Shown: positions 16,844 to 25,563, numbered from the stretch's first letter. The stretch: DNA of 32,819 nucleotides from Desulfovibrio sp. (GCA_017454855.1 JAFTCE010000056.1:1-32819), one strand, 5' to 3'. Translations and numbers: made by a program. Notes: generated by a model not told the origin, from the sequence alone.

Positions 16844-16875
16844 CCTATTGACAGGCGACAAACATACCATACAAT
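16830..16875 (+). promoter_or_regulatory. dctP promoter embedded in a perfect inverted repeat
   Basis: TTGACA (16848-16853) and TACAAT (16870-16875) with a 16-base spacer form a near-consensus sigma-70 promoter. TTTGTCGCC (16830-16838) and its exact reverse complement GGCGACAAA (16854-16862) flank the -35 box; the right arm lies between -35 and -10. Bound protein would block the polymerase, so this looks like an operator. The left arm overlaps the last codons of the malic enzyme gene, and the repeat could alternatively fold as an RNA hairpin at the end of its transcript. Confidence 0.65.
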
Positions 16876-16927
16876 GGAGTAAAAGCGCCGAATCACGGTG
16901 CTGCCCCAACACCCACAGGAGGTTCTC

Positions 16928-17896
16928 ATGCTGCGTATCCTCGCATTGGCGGTCACGTTCCTGCTCAGCGCCTCATTGGCCCTGGCAGCGCCCATCACCC
17001 TGAAACTGGGCCACATTGCCGAGCCAGAAAATCCCTATGGCCAAGGCGCCGACCACTTCGCCAAATTGGTCAAAGAGCGTTCCAACGGCGAAATTCTCAT
17101 ACAGGTCTATCCCTCCAGCCAACTGGGCAACCAGCGCGACCTGGTGGAAGGCCTGACCTTTGGCACCGTGGACATGACCCTCACCGGCACGGCCGTCCTG
17201 GGCAACTTTGTGCCCGAAGTGTCCATTTTTGACCTGCCCTTCCTTTTCCGCGACGTGAAACATGCCTACAAAGCCCTGGACACCGTGGGCATGGAACTCT
17301 GCAAGAAGGGCGAGGCTAGGGGCATGATCACCCTGGCCATCTGGGAAAACGGTGTGCGCCACATGACCAACAACGTGCGGCCCATTGTCAAGCCCGAAGA
17401 CATGAAGGGACTCAAATTCCGCGTCATGGAACAGCCCGTGTACATTGAAATGATGAAAGCCCTGGGGGCCAGCCCAACGCCCATGGCCATGAGCGAACTG
17501 TACACAGCCCTGCAGAAGGGCGTCATCGACGGGCAGGAAAATCCCCTGGCCCACATTGCCACCAAGCGCTTCTATGAAGTCCAGAAGTTCATCTCCCTCT
17601 CCGGGCATACCTATGCTCCGGAGCCGGTACTGATCAGCGCCATTGCCTGGAACAAGCTGAAGCCGGCCCAGCAAGAATTGCTGCGCAAGGCCGCAGAAGA
17701 CACCCGTGACTGGCAGCGCCAGCTCTGCCGCGACATGGAGGGCAAGTTCCTCAAGATTATCCTGGACAGCGGCAAGAGCCAGGTCAACGATAATGTGGAC
17801 AAGGAAGCCTTTGCCAAGACTACGCGCGTCGTGTGGGACATCTACACGAAGCGCTTTGGCGACGCGAGCCTCAAGGCCATTCTGGCCATTGAGTAG
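16928..17896 (+). CDS. dctP: TRAP transporter substrate-binding protein
   Basis: This 322-residue periplasmic protein captures organic acids and delivers them to the DctQM membrane complex. It has a clear signal peptide (about residues 1-20, cut near LALA-APIT). The mature start KLGHIAEPENPYGQGADHFAKL, the segment GLKFRVMEQPVYIEMMKALGASPTPM (containing the conserved arginine that binds the substrate carboxylate) and GVIDGQENP are typical of DctP. AGGAGG at 16917-16922 gives the start. It heads dctPQM directly downstream of the malic enzyme gene, so malate or a related C4-dicarboxylate is the favoured substrate, though DctP ligands vary widely. Confidence 0.95.
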   Translation: MLRILALAVTFLLSASLALAAPITLKLGHIAEPENPYGQGADHFAKLVKERSNGEILIQVYPSSQLGNQRDLVEGLTFGTVDMTLTGTAVLGNFVPEVSIFDLPFLFRDVKHAYKALDTVGMELCKKGEARGMITLAIWENGVRHMTNNVRPIVKPEDMKGLKFRVMEQPVYIEMMKALGASPTPMAMSELYTALQKGVIDGQENPLAHIATKRFYEVQKFISLSGHTYAPEPVLISAIAWNKLKPAQQELLRKAAEDTRDWQRQLCRDMEGKFLKIILDSGKSQVNDNVDKEAFAKTTRVVWDIYTKRFGDASLKAILAIE

Positions 17897-17915
17897 GGTC
17901 TGCCTCATGCCCCCC

Positions 17916-17977
17916 AGCGCAGCCCGTGAGTCCGCGTCAAGCAGGTCTTCTGCCTGGCAGCAGCTGCGGGTTGCGCT
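17916..17977 (+). promoter_or_regulatory. Intergenic stem-loop between dctP and dctQ
   Basis: AGCGCAGCCCG (17916-17926) pairs with CGGGTTGCGCT (17967-17977) across 11 positions, one being a G-U pair, and an inner CAGG/CCTG stem (17942-17945 with 17953-17956) can form in the loop. There is no T-tract. Such hairpins after binding-protein genes often protect the upstream mRNA from 3' decay and let the binding protein outnumber the membrane subunits. That role is inferred. Confidence 0.5.
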
Positions 17978-18020
17978 GCTTCCCTCGCCCGACTGTACAC
18001 TTCCGTGAACGGAGTCTTGC

Positions 18021-18503
18021 ATGTCTGCCATTGCCGCCTTGTTTGAAAAAGCGCTCAAAGCCCTGGTCATTGTGGCCAACGGAGCCATGCTGCTTTTGGT
18101 CTTCGGCCAGGTCATCACCCGCTACTGCTTCGGCTGGACGCCCCATTTTGGCGAAGAGCTGGCGCGCTATCTCTTTGTCTGGGTGGTTTTCCTCTCCCTA
18201 CCCCTGGTGGCCAAGCATGGCGGACACATGTGCATAGAGACCATCACCAGCCGCGTCAAAGGCAGTACGCTGAAAACACTGAACATATTGGCAGACATCT
18301 TTTCCATCGCCTTTCTCGGCATCATGGTCTGGAATGGCGTGCGCATGGTGACCCTGGCGCATTTTCAGACATCGCCGGCCATGATGATTCCCATGTCCTG
18401 GGTCTATGCGGTCATACCTTTTGGCTGCGGCGTCATGCTCTGTTATGTGACCGCCAATCTCGTGCGTGTACTCAAGACTCCAGCCAGCGGAAAGCAGCAA
18501 TAG
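18021..18503 (+). CDS. dctQ: TRAP transporter small membrane subunit
   Basis: This 160-residue protein has the four hydrophobic spans expected of DctQ (roughly residues 14-34, 47-65, 88-108 and 127-147). The conserved FGQVITRYCFGWTPHFGEELARYLFVWVVFL region is visible near the N-terminus. It pairs with DctM to form the sodium-driven membrane complex. CGGAG precedes the start. It lies 124 bp after dctP across a structured spacer and 9 bp before dctM. Confidence 0.94.
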   Translation: MSAIAALFEKALKALVIVANGAMLLLVFGQVITRYCFGWTPHFGEELARYLFVWVVFLSLPLVAKHGGHMCIETITSRVKGSTLKTLNILADIFSIAFLGIMVWNGVRMVTLAHFQTSPAMMIPMSWVYAVIPFGCGVMLCYVTANLVRVLKTPASGKQQ

Positions 18504-18512
18504 GGGGCGGTC

Positions 18513-19790
18513 ATGACTCTGTGGGTCATTCTTACCTCGTTCATCATCATCTTGGCCACGGGCGCCTCCATCGGTGTGGGGCTGGGGCTTTCCTCGGCCA
18601 TCGTCCTCTATGCCGTCCTGGACATGCCGCTCATCGTGGTGGTGCAGCGCATGTTTACTTCGGTAGACTCTTTCTCCTTTATGGCCGTGCCCTTCTTCAT
18701 GTTGGCAGGAGCCTTCATGGCCGACGGCGGCGTCACGCGTCGCATTGTGGATTTTTCCATGGCCTTGGTGGGCGCACTGGCCGGCGGCCTGGCTCTGGTA
18801 GTGGCCGTGGCTGGCATGTTCTTTGCAGCGCTTTCTGGGTCGTCCGCTGCCACAACGGCGGCCATAGGCGCTTCCATGATCGACGAGATGGAACGGCGCG
18901 GCTATCCGCGCTCCTTTGCCGCAGCCGTGGTGGCCAGCGGCGGCACCGTGGGCATTGTCATTCCGCCGTCCATCACCATGGTGGTCTACGGGGCCATTGC
19001 CAACACCTCCATAGCCGACCTCTTCATTGCCGGCTTTGCGCCCGGCATTCTCATGGGCGTGACCATGTGCGTGGTGAGCTGGGTCATTTCTCGCAAACAC
19101 GGCTATCGCGGCGAAGGCACGTTCTCTTTGCGGCGCATAGCCAAATCTTTTGTGGAATGCTTTTGGGCCTTGATGATGCCCGTCATCATTCTGGGCGGCA
19201 TCTATTCTGGCATGTTCACACCTACGGAAGCGGCGGCCGTGGCCGCCGTGTACGGGGCCTTTGTGGGCTTCTTTATCTATAGGGAACTTACGCCTGCGCA
19301 CTTGCCCAAGACACTGCTCAGTGCGGCCTACAATACGACCATGATCATGTTCGTGGTGGGCGCGGCCAACCTCTTCGGTTGGATTCTGACCAATGCCCAA
19401 GTGCCGCATTTGCTGGCCCAGACCTTCGCAACCCTCACGGACAGCCCCCTTATCTTTCTCATGCTCGTCAACGTCTTGCTGCTGTTCATCGGCACGCTCA
19501 TCAATGCCTCGGCTGCTGTGGTCATCCTCACGCCCATCCTATTGCCCGTGGCCCTAGGGCTTGGCATTGACCCCATGTTCTTTGGCGTTCTCATGGTTGT
19601 CAACCTGGCCATTGGCTGCATCACCCCGCCCGTGGGCCTGGATCTCTTTGTCGTTTCCTCCATTACCGGCGTGTCCATTGACAAGGTAACGGCCAAAGTC
19701 ATGCCCTATTTGCTCATGTTGCTGGTTGACCTGGTTCTGCTGACGTATTTCCCGTCTATCATTACCTTTTTGCCGGAGATGCTGAGATAA
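18513..19790 (+). CDS. dctM: TRAP transporter large permease subunit
   Basis: This 425-residue protein is the channel-forming subunit, of the usual length and strongly hydrophobic along its whole length. Family landmarks include VPFFMLAGAFMADGGVTRRIVDF, the FFAALSGSSAATTAAIGASMI segment, SGGTVGIVIPPSITMVVYG, GMFTPTEAAAVAAVYG and the late GCITPPVGLDLFV. The two PP-containing segments correspond to the helical hairpins that line the elevator-type transport path. It ends the dctPQM operon; no obvious terminator follows. Confidence 0.96.
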   Translation: MTLWVILTSFIIILATGASIGVGLGLSSAIVLYAVLDMPLIVVVQRMFTSVDSFSFMAVPFFMLAGAFMADGGVTRRIVDFSMALVGALAGGLALVVAVAGMFFAALSGSSAATTAAIGASMIDEMERRGYPRSFAAAVVASGGTVGIVIPPSITMVVYGAIANTSIADLFIAGFAPGILMGVTMCVVSWVISRKHGYRGEGTFSLRRIAKSFVECFWALMMPVIILGGIYSGMFTPTEAAAVAAVYGAFVGFFIYRELTPAHLPKTLLSAAYNTTMIMFVVGAANLFGWILTNAQVPHLLAQTFATLTDSPLIFLMLVNVLLLFIGTLINASAAVVILTPILLPVALGLGIDPMFFGVLMVVNLAIGCITPPVGLDLFVVSSITGVSIDKVTAKVMPYLLMLLVDLVLLTYFPSIITFLPEMLR

Positions 19791-20114
19791 GGTTCAGGAT
19801 GAGAAACTGCGTAATTAAAAAAAGCTGTACATAAAAGGATTTGCCACATGCATAATCGTCTCAATACAACAAAGAGCGTGAAAGAACGTGACAATGCGAC
19901 TTCTTCCAATGTATGAGCGGCATCGGAAAACCTTGCGGACACGATAAAGCATCAAAAAATAGAAAACATAAATATGTTATTTATATAGCGCTTACGTTAC
20001 TAGCCATTATGTGTACATGGCTTTTAAAACAAATATAATTTCGCCAACAGGCAGAAAAATAAATTTTTTGTCAACAAAAAGAAGTGAATTCTCTGCAGAG
20101 ATTTCAGCCATTCG
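19791..20114. other. AT-rich spacer after dctM
   Basis: These 324 bases are markedly richer in A and T than the flanking genes, with runs such as ATAAATATGTTATTTAT (a 7-bp inverted repeat near 19968-19984). Short open frames cross it on both strands, but none has a ribosome binding site or a recognisable product. It may carry promoters for nothing visible, or be the flank of transferred DNA that includes the next two genes. Confidence 0.5.
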
Positions 20115-20513
20115 CTACAAAATAAAATATGACAGGTTGTCGATGGACGTCTTGGCAACGGCACATGTGTGTGCGTCCTTGTTGACCGTACCGCAGACAA
20201 AATCCCTCAGCTTGAGCAGCAGATCCTTCGTGTTCGCATGTTCACGCACTGTCCTGAACATGAGCATGTCCTCAATGGTGCCGTGCATCTTTTGAAACAG
20301 CACGCCAAGATTTCTATTGGAGAGCTTTGCTGTTCCAGAACTTGTATTGCCCAGACAATCAATGGAATGTCTGTTGTGGCGAAAGGACATGGCAGCCTTG
20401 CCGTCCTGATCATCAAAATGGGCGCTGAGACGGGCAATTTTCTTGTCCAGATTTCTGGAACAGGAACAAATTGACGATGCAGTCTTGCTGTTCACGCTGT
20501 GCTGAGTGGACAT
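20115..20513 (-). CDS. Hypothetical protein, unrecognised
   Basis: This ORF encodes 132 residues and starts at an ATG preceded by AGGAGGG at good spacing, which argues that it is real. The protein is polar, with a Ser/Cys-rich start (SSICSCSRN), a basic middle and several scattered histidines and cysteines. I see no signal peptide, membrane span or known motif. It lies 171 bp downstream of the Thg1-like gene on the same strand and within the AT-rich stretch, so it could have arrived with that gene. A plus-strand ORF over the same bases (20169-20474) has no ribosome binding site and is less likely. Confidence 0.55.
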   Translation of the reverse strand: MSTQHSVNSKTASSICSCSRNLDKKIARLSAHFDDQDGKAAMSFRHNRHSIDCLGNTSSGTAKLSNRNLGVLFQKMHGTIEDMLMFRTVREHANTKDLLLKLRDFVCGTVNKDAHTCAVAKTSIDNLSYFIL

Positions 20514-20684
20514 GTCAGTAACCCTCCTGCTAGAAATCAATGCATATTTTGTGCCATTCCTCCTTGACGCTTTATGGGGTTCTTTGCGTAGTATGGCCGA
20601 GATTGCGGCGCAATACAGGAAAAAAATGCAGGTATGTGTTTTTTTGTTAAAAAATACGGCAAAAATTGCCCATGAGAATTTCGC

Positions 20685-21467
20685 TCAGTGCAAACCTGGC
20701 TTGCCATCATCTGCACGCAGGATGTTCTTGAGCATGGCGGCATAGTCGTCGTTCATGGGCAGTTCCATTTCAGTCACAAGTTGCCGCCTTGTGGTGGTCA
20801 CAGGAGATCTGTCCCTTGGATCTATGCCTGTTTTCTCAATGAACGTAAAATACACCCCGCTGCCACGCTTCTGCCACAGTGGCAGATCGTTGAAATTGAT
20901 GCCGCGGGAAAAGAGAAGTTCGTTTTTCTGCGCAACGCTCATGCCGGAAAGCTGGGTGGTGGCCTCTTTTAGGCTCTTGCCTGTGGCGCGCAGATGCCAA
21001 TAACAATGGCCATTGAGTGCGTTTCTGTGCGCGTCTTCCATGCGCCAGCGGAAATAGTCCGTGACAAGAGCTGTGCTTGGCAGTTCGCAGACGCGGCAAT
21101 CAAAGGCAGCCGGTGTGCCGAGAAGATGCGTAAACATAGCTGACGCTTCCCCTGCCAGGATGGAATTGAATTTTCTGTGCTTGCGGGAAAAGGCCGTCTC
21201 ACGCAGGCTGTGCAGCAAGGATATTTCATCGCTTTGCGTGTAGCCGTATAGAATTGTGAATCCGCAACGCATCAGCCGTCGTGTGGTTTCTATCATCAGG
21301 TCGCGCATTTTGACGTCGAATGGCGCTTCAAAGTGGCAGATTTTTCGTGAAAGTGTAGTGAAATTCCTGCCGTCAATTCTTGTCACCATATATATGCCAG
21401 GCAGGCTGCAGTGGTCGCAGGACGTTTCGTACACGCGCATGATGTTGTCAAAATCATCGAATTTCAT
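20685..21467 (-). CDS. Thg1-like tRNA guanylyltransferase (3'-5' nucleotide-adding enzyme)
   Basis: This 260-residue protein belongs to the Thg1/TLP superfamily, which adds nucleotides in the 3'-to-5' direction. Eukaryotic Thg1 adds G-1 to tRNA-His; bacterial Thg1-like proteins mainly repair 5'-truncated tRNAs. The metal-binding motifs are intact: RIDGRNF (Asp32) and YTQSDEISLL (Asp80, Glu81). Further family segments are YFRWRMEDAHRNALNGHCYW and the GINFNDLPLWQKRGSGVYF region. No ribosome binding site is visible before the ATG, so translation may be leaderless or weak. It follows the rhodanese gene by 44 bp. Base composition is lower in GC than neighbours, consistent with transfer. Confidence 0.9.
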   Translation of the reverse strand: MKFDDFDNIMRVYETSCDHCSLPGIYMVTRIDGRNFTTLSRKICHFEAPFDVKMRDLMIETTRRLMRCGFTILYGYTQSDEISLLHSLRETAFSRKHRKFNSILAGEASAMFTHLLGTPAAFDCRVCELPSTALVTDYFRWRMEDAHRNALNGHCYWHLRATGKSLKEATTQLSGMSVAQKNELLFSRGINFNDLPLWQKRGSGVYFTFIEKTGIDPRDRSPVTTTRRQLVTEMELPMNDDYAAMLKNILRADDGKPGLH

Positions 21468-21511
21468 TTTTTGTAAATGTCAAACCGTGCAAGCATAAGG
21501 GGCAGGGGCAC

Positions 21512-21952
21512 TCAATGCGCCTGCTTTTCCGACGGCAGTCCGGCTTTTTCCCAGGCCAGCCAGCCATCCTTCATGTGTAAAATCCTGATGTACCCCAAAC
21601 TTTCCATGATCCGCACGGCCACGGCGGATCTCCGACCAGAGCGGCAGTAGACAACGACTGACGCGTTCTTGGGCAGTTCCTGGAGCATGAGGGGAAAATT
21701 GGGATCGGCCACGTCCATGTTGATGGCACCAGGCACATGGCCTTGCTCGTATTCCTGGCGCGAGCGCACATCCACGATGTGGAAGTCGCTGTCCGCAGTC
21801 TGCATGGCCTGAAAGGCTTCGGCCAGGTTCACGTCCCTGGCGGCGCAGACTGAGGTCAGGGGCAGCAGCAGCAAGGCTACGATGTACGCCGCACGCCGGA
21901 ACAGGGAACGGCCTTTGGGCGCAGTGTTGAGCGCTGACAAAAGAAACTGCAT
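21512..21952 (-). CDS. Exported single-domain rhodanese
   Basis: This 146-residue protein has an N-terminal signal peptide or anchor (hydrophobic stretch about residues 22-36) and one rhodanese domain. The active-site loop CRSGRRSA places the persulfide-carrying cysteine at residue 103. Other family segments are IVDVRSRQEYEQGHVPGAIN and GWLAWEKAGLP. Rhodaneses move sulfane sulfur; the signal suggests a periplasmic role, plausible in a sulfur-reducing organism. AAGGAGG precedes the start. It lies between the sulfotransferase and Thg1-like genes on the same strand. Confidence 0.93.
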   Translation of the reverse strand: MQFLLSALNTAPKGRSLFRRAAYIVALLLLPLTSVCAARDVNLAEAFQAMQTADSDFHIVDVRSRQEYEQGHVPGAINMDVADPNFPLMLQELPKNASVVVYCRSGRRSAVAVRIMESLGYIRILHMKDGWLAWEKAGLPSEKQAH

Positions 21953-22027
21953 CGGGGAAACCTCCTTGGAAAAAATGCAGGCGCTTGTTTTCAGAATACT
22001 AGCCTTTTTGCTTTTTGTGTAACAGCG

Positions 22028-22873
22028 CTATCGCTTGGGCAAGATGACGGGGCCAGTTGGCGTGACCTGATGTTTCTTTTCCACCAGGGCACAAATTTTT
22101 TGGTATCTGGTATTCAACTGCCGGAAGTTGCGCAGCCTCAGGGCAAAGGCCGCCCCAAGGCTGGCCATACGTTGTTCCAGCAGGCGCAGGGCATGGCGGT
22201 GCAGTTCCAGGTCAGCGGCATTCAATTCCGCCGCAAGAGCCAGGTCTTCGGGCGAGATTTCCGGCAAGGCGTCCTGGCGCAACCTGTTGCGCGGCTCATA
22301 ACAATAGTGTTGCAGTCCCAGAATATCCGCCAGCAAGAGCAGGCTTTCGTCGAAACGCTCCTGCACGCCGCAAAAGAGAATGCTGGTTTCCAAATGCTGC
22401 TTGGCCAGGGCCAGGGCGTCGGCGTCAGAAATGCCCTGGTGTATGCCTGCAAGGCTGTGCGTCATAAAATTGCGTCCACGCAGGCGCAGTTGCCGCTCGT
22501 TGCCCGTAAGATAGTGTCGAAACGAAATGTTATGCTCGTTGAGGTAGGCAAACATATGATTTTGCGGCCAGCTCTTGAGAAAGCGGTATTCAGAAACCAG
22601 CCGAGCCACTGGTTCGCGCACAAAGGTGAACAAGCGCACGGGTCTGCCGTACAACGTGGGCGGTTGCATGGACTGGGGCATGATATGCCCCTGAATGAGG
22701 CGCAGGCCGTCCAGGAACGCGCTGTCTATTTCGCGATAGCGTTCGTAGTCTTCGCGGCGGTAGATGCTCAGCGTTACAGCGGGTGCAAAATTGTCCCGCA
22801 GTATGGCATTGAGCGTGGTGCCCGCCGTGCGCGGCAGGTGGAAAAAGAAAAATGGAGCCTGCTTCTCGTTCAC
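22028..22873 (-). CDS. Sulfotransferase-family protein (PAPS-dependent type)
   Basis: This 281-residue protein has the two PAPS-binding motifs of sulfotransferases: a 5'-phosphosulfate loop FFFFHLPRTAGTTLN near the start (about residues 8-22) and the 3'-phosphate motif FTFVREPVARLVSEYRF (about residues 83-99). Relatives act on glycans such as heparan sulfate-like acceptors, so the target could be a surface polysaccharide. It starts with GTG, overlapping the ribF stop as GTGA, which indicates translational coupling. The link with ribF seems positional rather than biochemical. The acceptor is unknown. Confidence 0.82.
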   Translation of the reverse strand: MNEKQAPFFFFHLPRTAGTTLNAILRDNFAPAVTLSIYRREDYERYREIDSAFLDGLRLIQGHIMPQSMQPPTLYGRPVRLFTFVREPVARLVSEYRFLKSWPQNHMFAYLNEHNISFRHYLTGNERQLRLRGRNFMTHSLAGIHQGISDADALALAKQHLETSILFCGVQERFDESLLLLADILGLQHYCYEPRNRLRQDALPEISPEDLALAAELNAADLELHRHALRLLEQRMASLGAAFALRLRNFRQLNTRYQKICALVEKKHQVTPTGPVILPKR

Positions 22874-23817
22874 CGGCCAACCCCTGAACCGCGCGCAGTT
22901 CCATGCAAAATGCTGCGAGCTTCGCGGACATCAGCGGCAATTTGTTGCTTGAGGTCTTCTACAGAAGCAAAGTTCTGCTCCCGGCGTAGCCTGTCAACGA
23001 ATTCCAGACGCAAATTGCGACCGTAGATATTCCGACCGCCCTGCAGCAGGAAGGTTTCTACGCCGAGGCTTGTTCCCCCAAAGGTCGGTTTATGGCCGAT
23101 GCTGGTCACGCCAGGCACGGTTTCTGCGTCAATGGTGGCCCAGGTGGCATAGACGCCCACTGCTGGCAGAACCACATCGGGCTTGCGCTGATTGGCTGTG
23201 GGAAAGCCCAGTCCCGCGCCTCTGCCGTCGCCGTGGAGTACTTCCCCGCTGAAGCCGTGCCAGCGGCCCAACAACGTGGCGGCCTTGGCCACATCGCCTT
23301 CGGCAATGAGCTTGCGCAAGGTCGTGGAGCTGACCACCATGCCGTCGACCGGTACGGGGTCGAGTTGATCCACGGCAAAACCGAGCAGTGTGCCCAACTC
23401 GGTGAGTACGGCAGCCGTGCCTTTGCGGTTGCGGCCTAGGGTAAAATCATAGCCGACAACCAGATGGCGCAGGGCCAGGGGTGCGAGCATGTCGCGCACA
23501 AAGGAGGCTGCTTCCATGGCCGCCAGTTGGGCGGTAAAGGGCAGTTCCAGCACGTGAGACACGCCCAGGGCTTCCAGGAGGGCGAAACGGTCTTCCCGCG
23601 AGGTCAGCGGGCAGTGCCCTCGCTGCGGGGAGAGTACCTGTCGCGGGTGTGGCCAGAAGGTCATGACCAGGGGCACAAGGGTTTTTTGGCGACTGATTTC
23701 CAGTGTGCGGCGGATGAGGGCCTGATGCCCCACATGCACTCCGTCAAAATTTCCGATAGTGAGGACGCAGCCCCGGAGGGTGCCAAGTTCGTCGATGGAA
23801 TGAAAAATGTGCATCAT
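22870..23817 (-). CDS. ribF: Bifunctional riboflavin kinase / FAD synthetase
   Basis: This 315-residue enzyme phosphorylates riboflavin to FMN and adenylates it to FAD. The N-terminal FAD synthetase domain has GNFDGVHVGHQALI (about residues 22-35), TSREDRFALLEALG and VSSTTLRKLIAEGDV. The C-terminal kinase domain has GLGFPTANQ and GVYATWATI, ending with the LEFVDRLRREQNFASVEDLKQQI helix. Its start codon overlaps the helicase stop (ATGA), and its stop overlaps the sulfotransferase start, so three genes are coupled in a row. Length is normal. Confidence 0.96.
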   Translation of the reverse strand: MMHIFHSIDELGTLRGCVLTIGNFDGVHVGHQALIRRTLEISRQKTLVPLVMTFWPHPRQVLSPQRGHCPLTSREDRFALLEALGVSHVLELPFTAQLAAMEAASFVRDMLAPLALRHLVVGYDFTLGRNRKGTAAVLTELGTLLGFAVDQLDPVPVDGMVVSSTTLRKLIAEGDVAKAATLLGRWHGFSGEVLHGDGRGAGLGFPTANQRKPDVVLPAVGVYATWATIDAETVPGVTSIGHKPTFGGTSLGVETFLLQGGRNIYGRNLRLEFVDRLRREQNFASVEDLKQQIAADVREARSILHGTARGSGVGR

Positions 23818-25511
23818 GCTCCTGCCTGGTCTTCCTGAACCGTCTCGGAGGCTTCATGGTTAGCAGTCTCGGCCTTGCGCGCCGCAGCACGGCGTCTGCG
23901 CCGCGAGCTGCCCGAAGAAGCCTTGCCCTGTTCTGGTGTGTCTTGGGACATGCGGGCTTCTGCTTCTGTCTTCCCGGCTTGCCTGCTCTTGCGGGAACGT
24001 CGGGAACGCCGTTCGCTGCGAGCGGACTGCGCGGGCATCTGCTGCTGGCAGCACAACGTTTCCCGATGGAAGGCGTCCAGCAACATGGCCAGGAGCAGGC
24101 CATTGTCTTCTTCGTCGCCCTGACTTGCCAGATCCCGCGCTAGCTGCGCATAGCGGGCCACGCGCAAGCGCTCAAGTCCGGTGAGCGTACGGAAACGCGC
24201 TTCCAGCAGGGCTGTCAACCGCGTTGCCACCACCCCGGCCACGTCGTCGTCGGTGGGCAAGGGCAATTCGCGTAAGGACAGCCTGAAGTGTCTGGCAATG
24301 CGATCCAGTTCCATGCGCTGCATGACGTCCACGAGGGAGATGACGGTTCCGGCGGCACCAGCGCGTCCGGTGCGCCCGGCGCGGTGGATATAACTTTCAT
24401 GGTCTTCGGGCGGTTCATAGAGAAAAACATGCGACAACTGCGCGATGTCAATGCCTCGGGCGGCGACGTCCGTGGCCACGAGATAGTGCAGACTGCCCTG
24501 GCGGATTTTTTCCAGTACGGCCTCGCGCCGTGACTGCGACAAATCCGAAGTCAGCTCGTCGGCATTGTAGCCAAAGCCCTGTAAGACCCCACAGACATAG
24601 TGGACATTGGCCTTGGTGTTGCAAAAGATCAGGGCCGAAGCCGGATTTTCCGTTTCCAGGAGGCGCACCAAGGCGCGATCCTTGTCCATGGGCTTTACTT
24701 GGCAGAAGAGATGTTGCACTTCGGGAACATACACTTCCTTGCAGGAAAGGGAGAGCATGGACGGTTCTGTCATGAACTCCTGCGCCAGCCTGAGAACATG
24801 GGGAGGATATGTCGCCGAAAAAAGGCAGGTGTGCAAACGTCCCTGGGGCAGGTGACGTTGAATTTCCTTCATGTCCGGGTAAAAGCCGATAGACAACATG
24901 CGGTCGGCCTCGTCAAAGACGAGTTCGCGCAAATCGCCGAGATCCAGTGTGTGCCGGAGCAGATGATCCAATACGCGCCCGGGTGTGCCCACAATGAGCT
25001 GCGCACCGTCGCGCAGCGCTTCTATTTGTTTTTTGTAGCCAACGCCGCCGTATACGGCCACCGTGCGCACACCCGTGTCCGCAAAGATGGCAGCAGCCTC
25101 GCGCTCCACCTGTACGGCCAGCTCGCGTGTGGGCGTGAGGACAAGAGCCTGCGCAGACTTGACTTCTGGAAAAATACCGAGCAGCAGGGGCAGGAGATAG
25201 CAGCCTGTTTTTCCGCTGCCCGTGCGTGACTGCACCATAATGTCCCGTCCGGCCAGAAGGTAGGGCAGTGCCAGGGATTGTACGGGCATGAGCGTCTGCC
25301 AACCAGCTCGGGTCAGCCCGGCACGTACGCTGGGCGGCAAGTCTTGCACCGACATGCGCGGCAGGGCATTCTCCGGCTGCGCTATGGCTTTGGCATCCAG
25401 AGTGGCAAAGGTATCCGAGATTGCGGCCTGTGCTGCGTCCAGGGGATTTTCAGCAACTGCGCTGGGCCTGGCAATGCTTCCTGCGTCATGGGAAGTGAAT
25501 TCTTCTGACAT
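23814..25511 (-). CDS. DEAD-box ATP-dependent RNA helicase
   Basis: This 565-residue protein unwinds RNA. Motifs in order: Q-motif region ([17 protein letters not shown]), Walker A SRTGSGKT (95-102), PTRELA, TPGR, DEAD (200-203), SAT (232-234), then the second RecA-like domain with [21 protein letters not shown] and [10 protein letters not shown]. The last 85 or so residues are strongly basic and Ser/Arg-rich, a typical disordered RNA-binding tail. Members act in ribosome assembly, mRNA decay or cold response. AGGAG precedes the ATG. It leads the coupled helicase-ribF-sulfotransferase chain. Confidence 0.95.
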   Translation of the reverse strand: MSEEFTSHDAGSIARPSAVAENPLDAAQAAISDTFATLDAKAIAQPENALPRMSVQDLPPSVRAGLTRAGWQTLMPVQSLALPYLLAGRDIMVQSRTGSGKTGCYLLPLLLGIFPEVKSAQALVLTPTRELAVQVEREAAAIFADTGVRTVAVYGGVGYKKQIEALRDGAQLIVGTPGRVLDHLLRHTLDLGDLRELVFDEADRMLSIGFYPDMKEIQRHLPQGRLHTCLFSATYPPHVLRLAQEFMTEPSMLSLSCKEVYVPEVQHLFCQVKPMDKDRALVRLLETENPASALIFCNTKANVHYVCGVLQGFGYNADELTSDLSQSRREAVLEKIRQGSLHYLVATDVAARGIDIAQLSHVFLYEPPEDHESYIHRAGRTGRAGAAGTVISLVDVMQRMELDRIARHFRLSLRELPLPTDDDVAGVVATRLTALLEARFRTLTGLERLRVARYAQLARDLASQGDEEDNGLLLAMLLDAFHRETLCCQQQMPAQSARSERRSRRSRKSRQAGKTEAEARMSQDTPEQGKASSGSSRRRRRAAARKAETANHEASETVQEDQAGA

Positions 25512-25563
25512 GGAACTCCTGTGGGGACGTGCGTTTCTCCTGCCTTTGGCAAGGACGCTGCCT

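Noticed and set aside
18198..19409. Long minus-strand ORF of 403 residues antisense to dctQ/dctM
   Set aside because: It is a composition shadow of the membrane genes: the product is a low-complexity His/Gly-rich string without family features.
19706..19942. Minus-strand ORF of 78 residues over the end of dctM
   Set aside because: It is antisense to a well-supported gene, has no ribosome binding site and no motif.
20011..20295. Plus-strand ORF of 94 residues in the AT-rich stretch
   Set aside because: It starts with GTG without a ribosome binding site and overlaps the better supported minus-strand gene.
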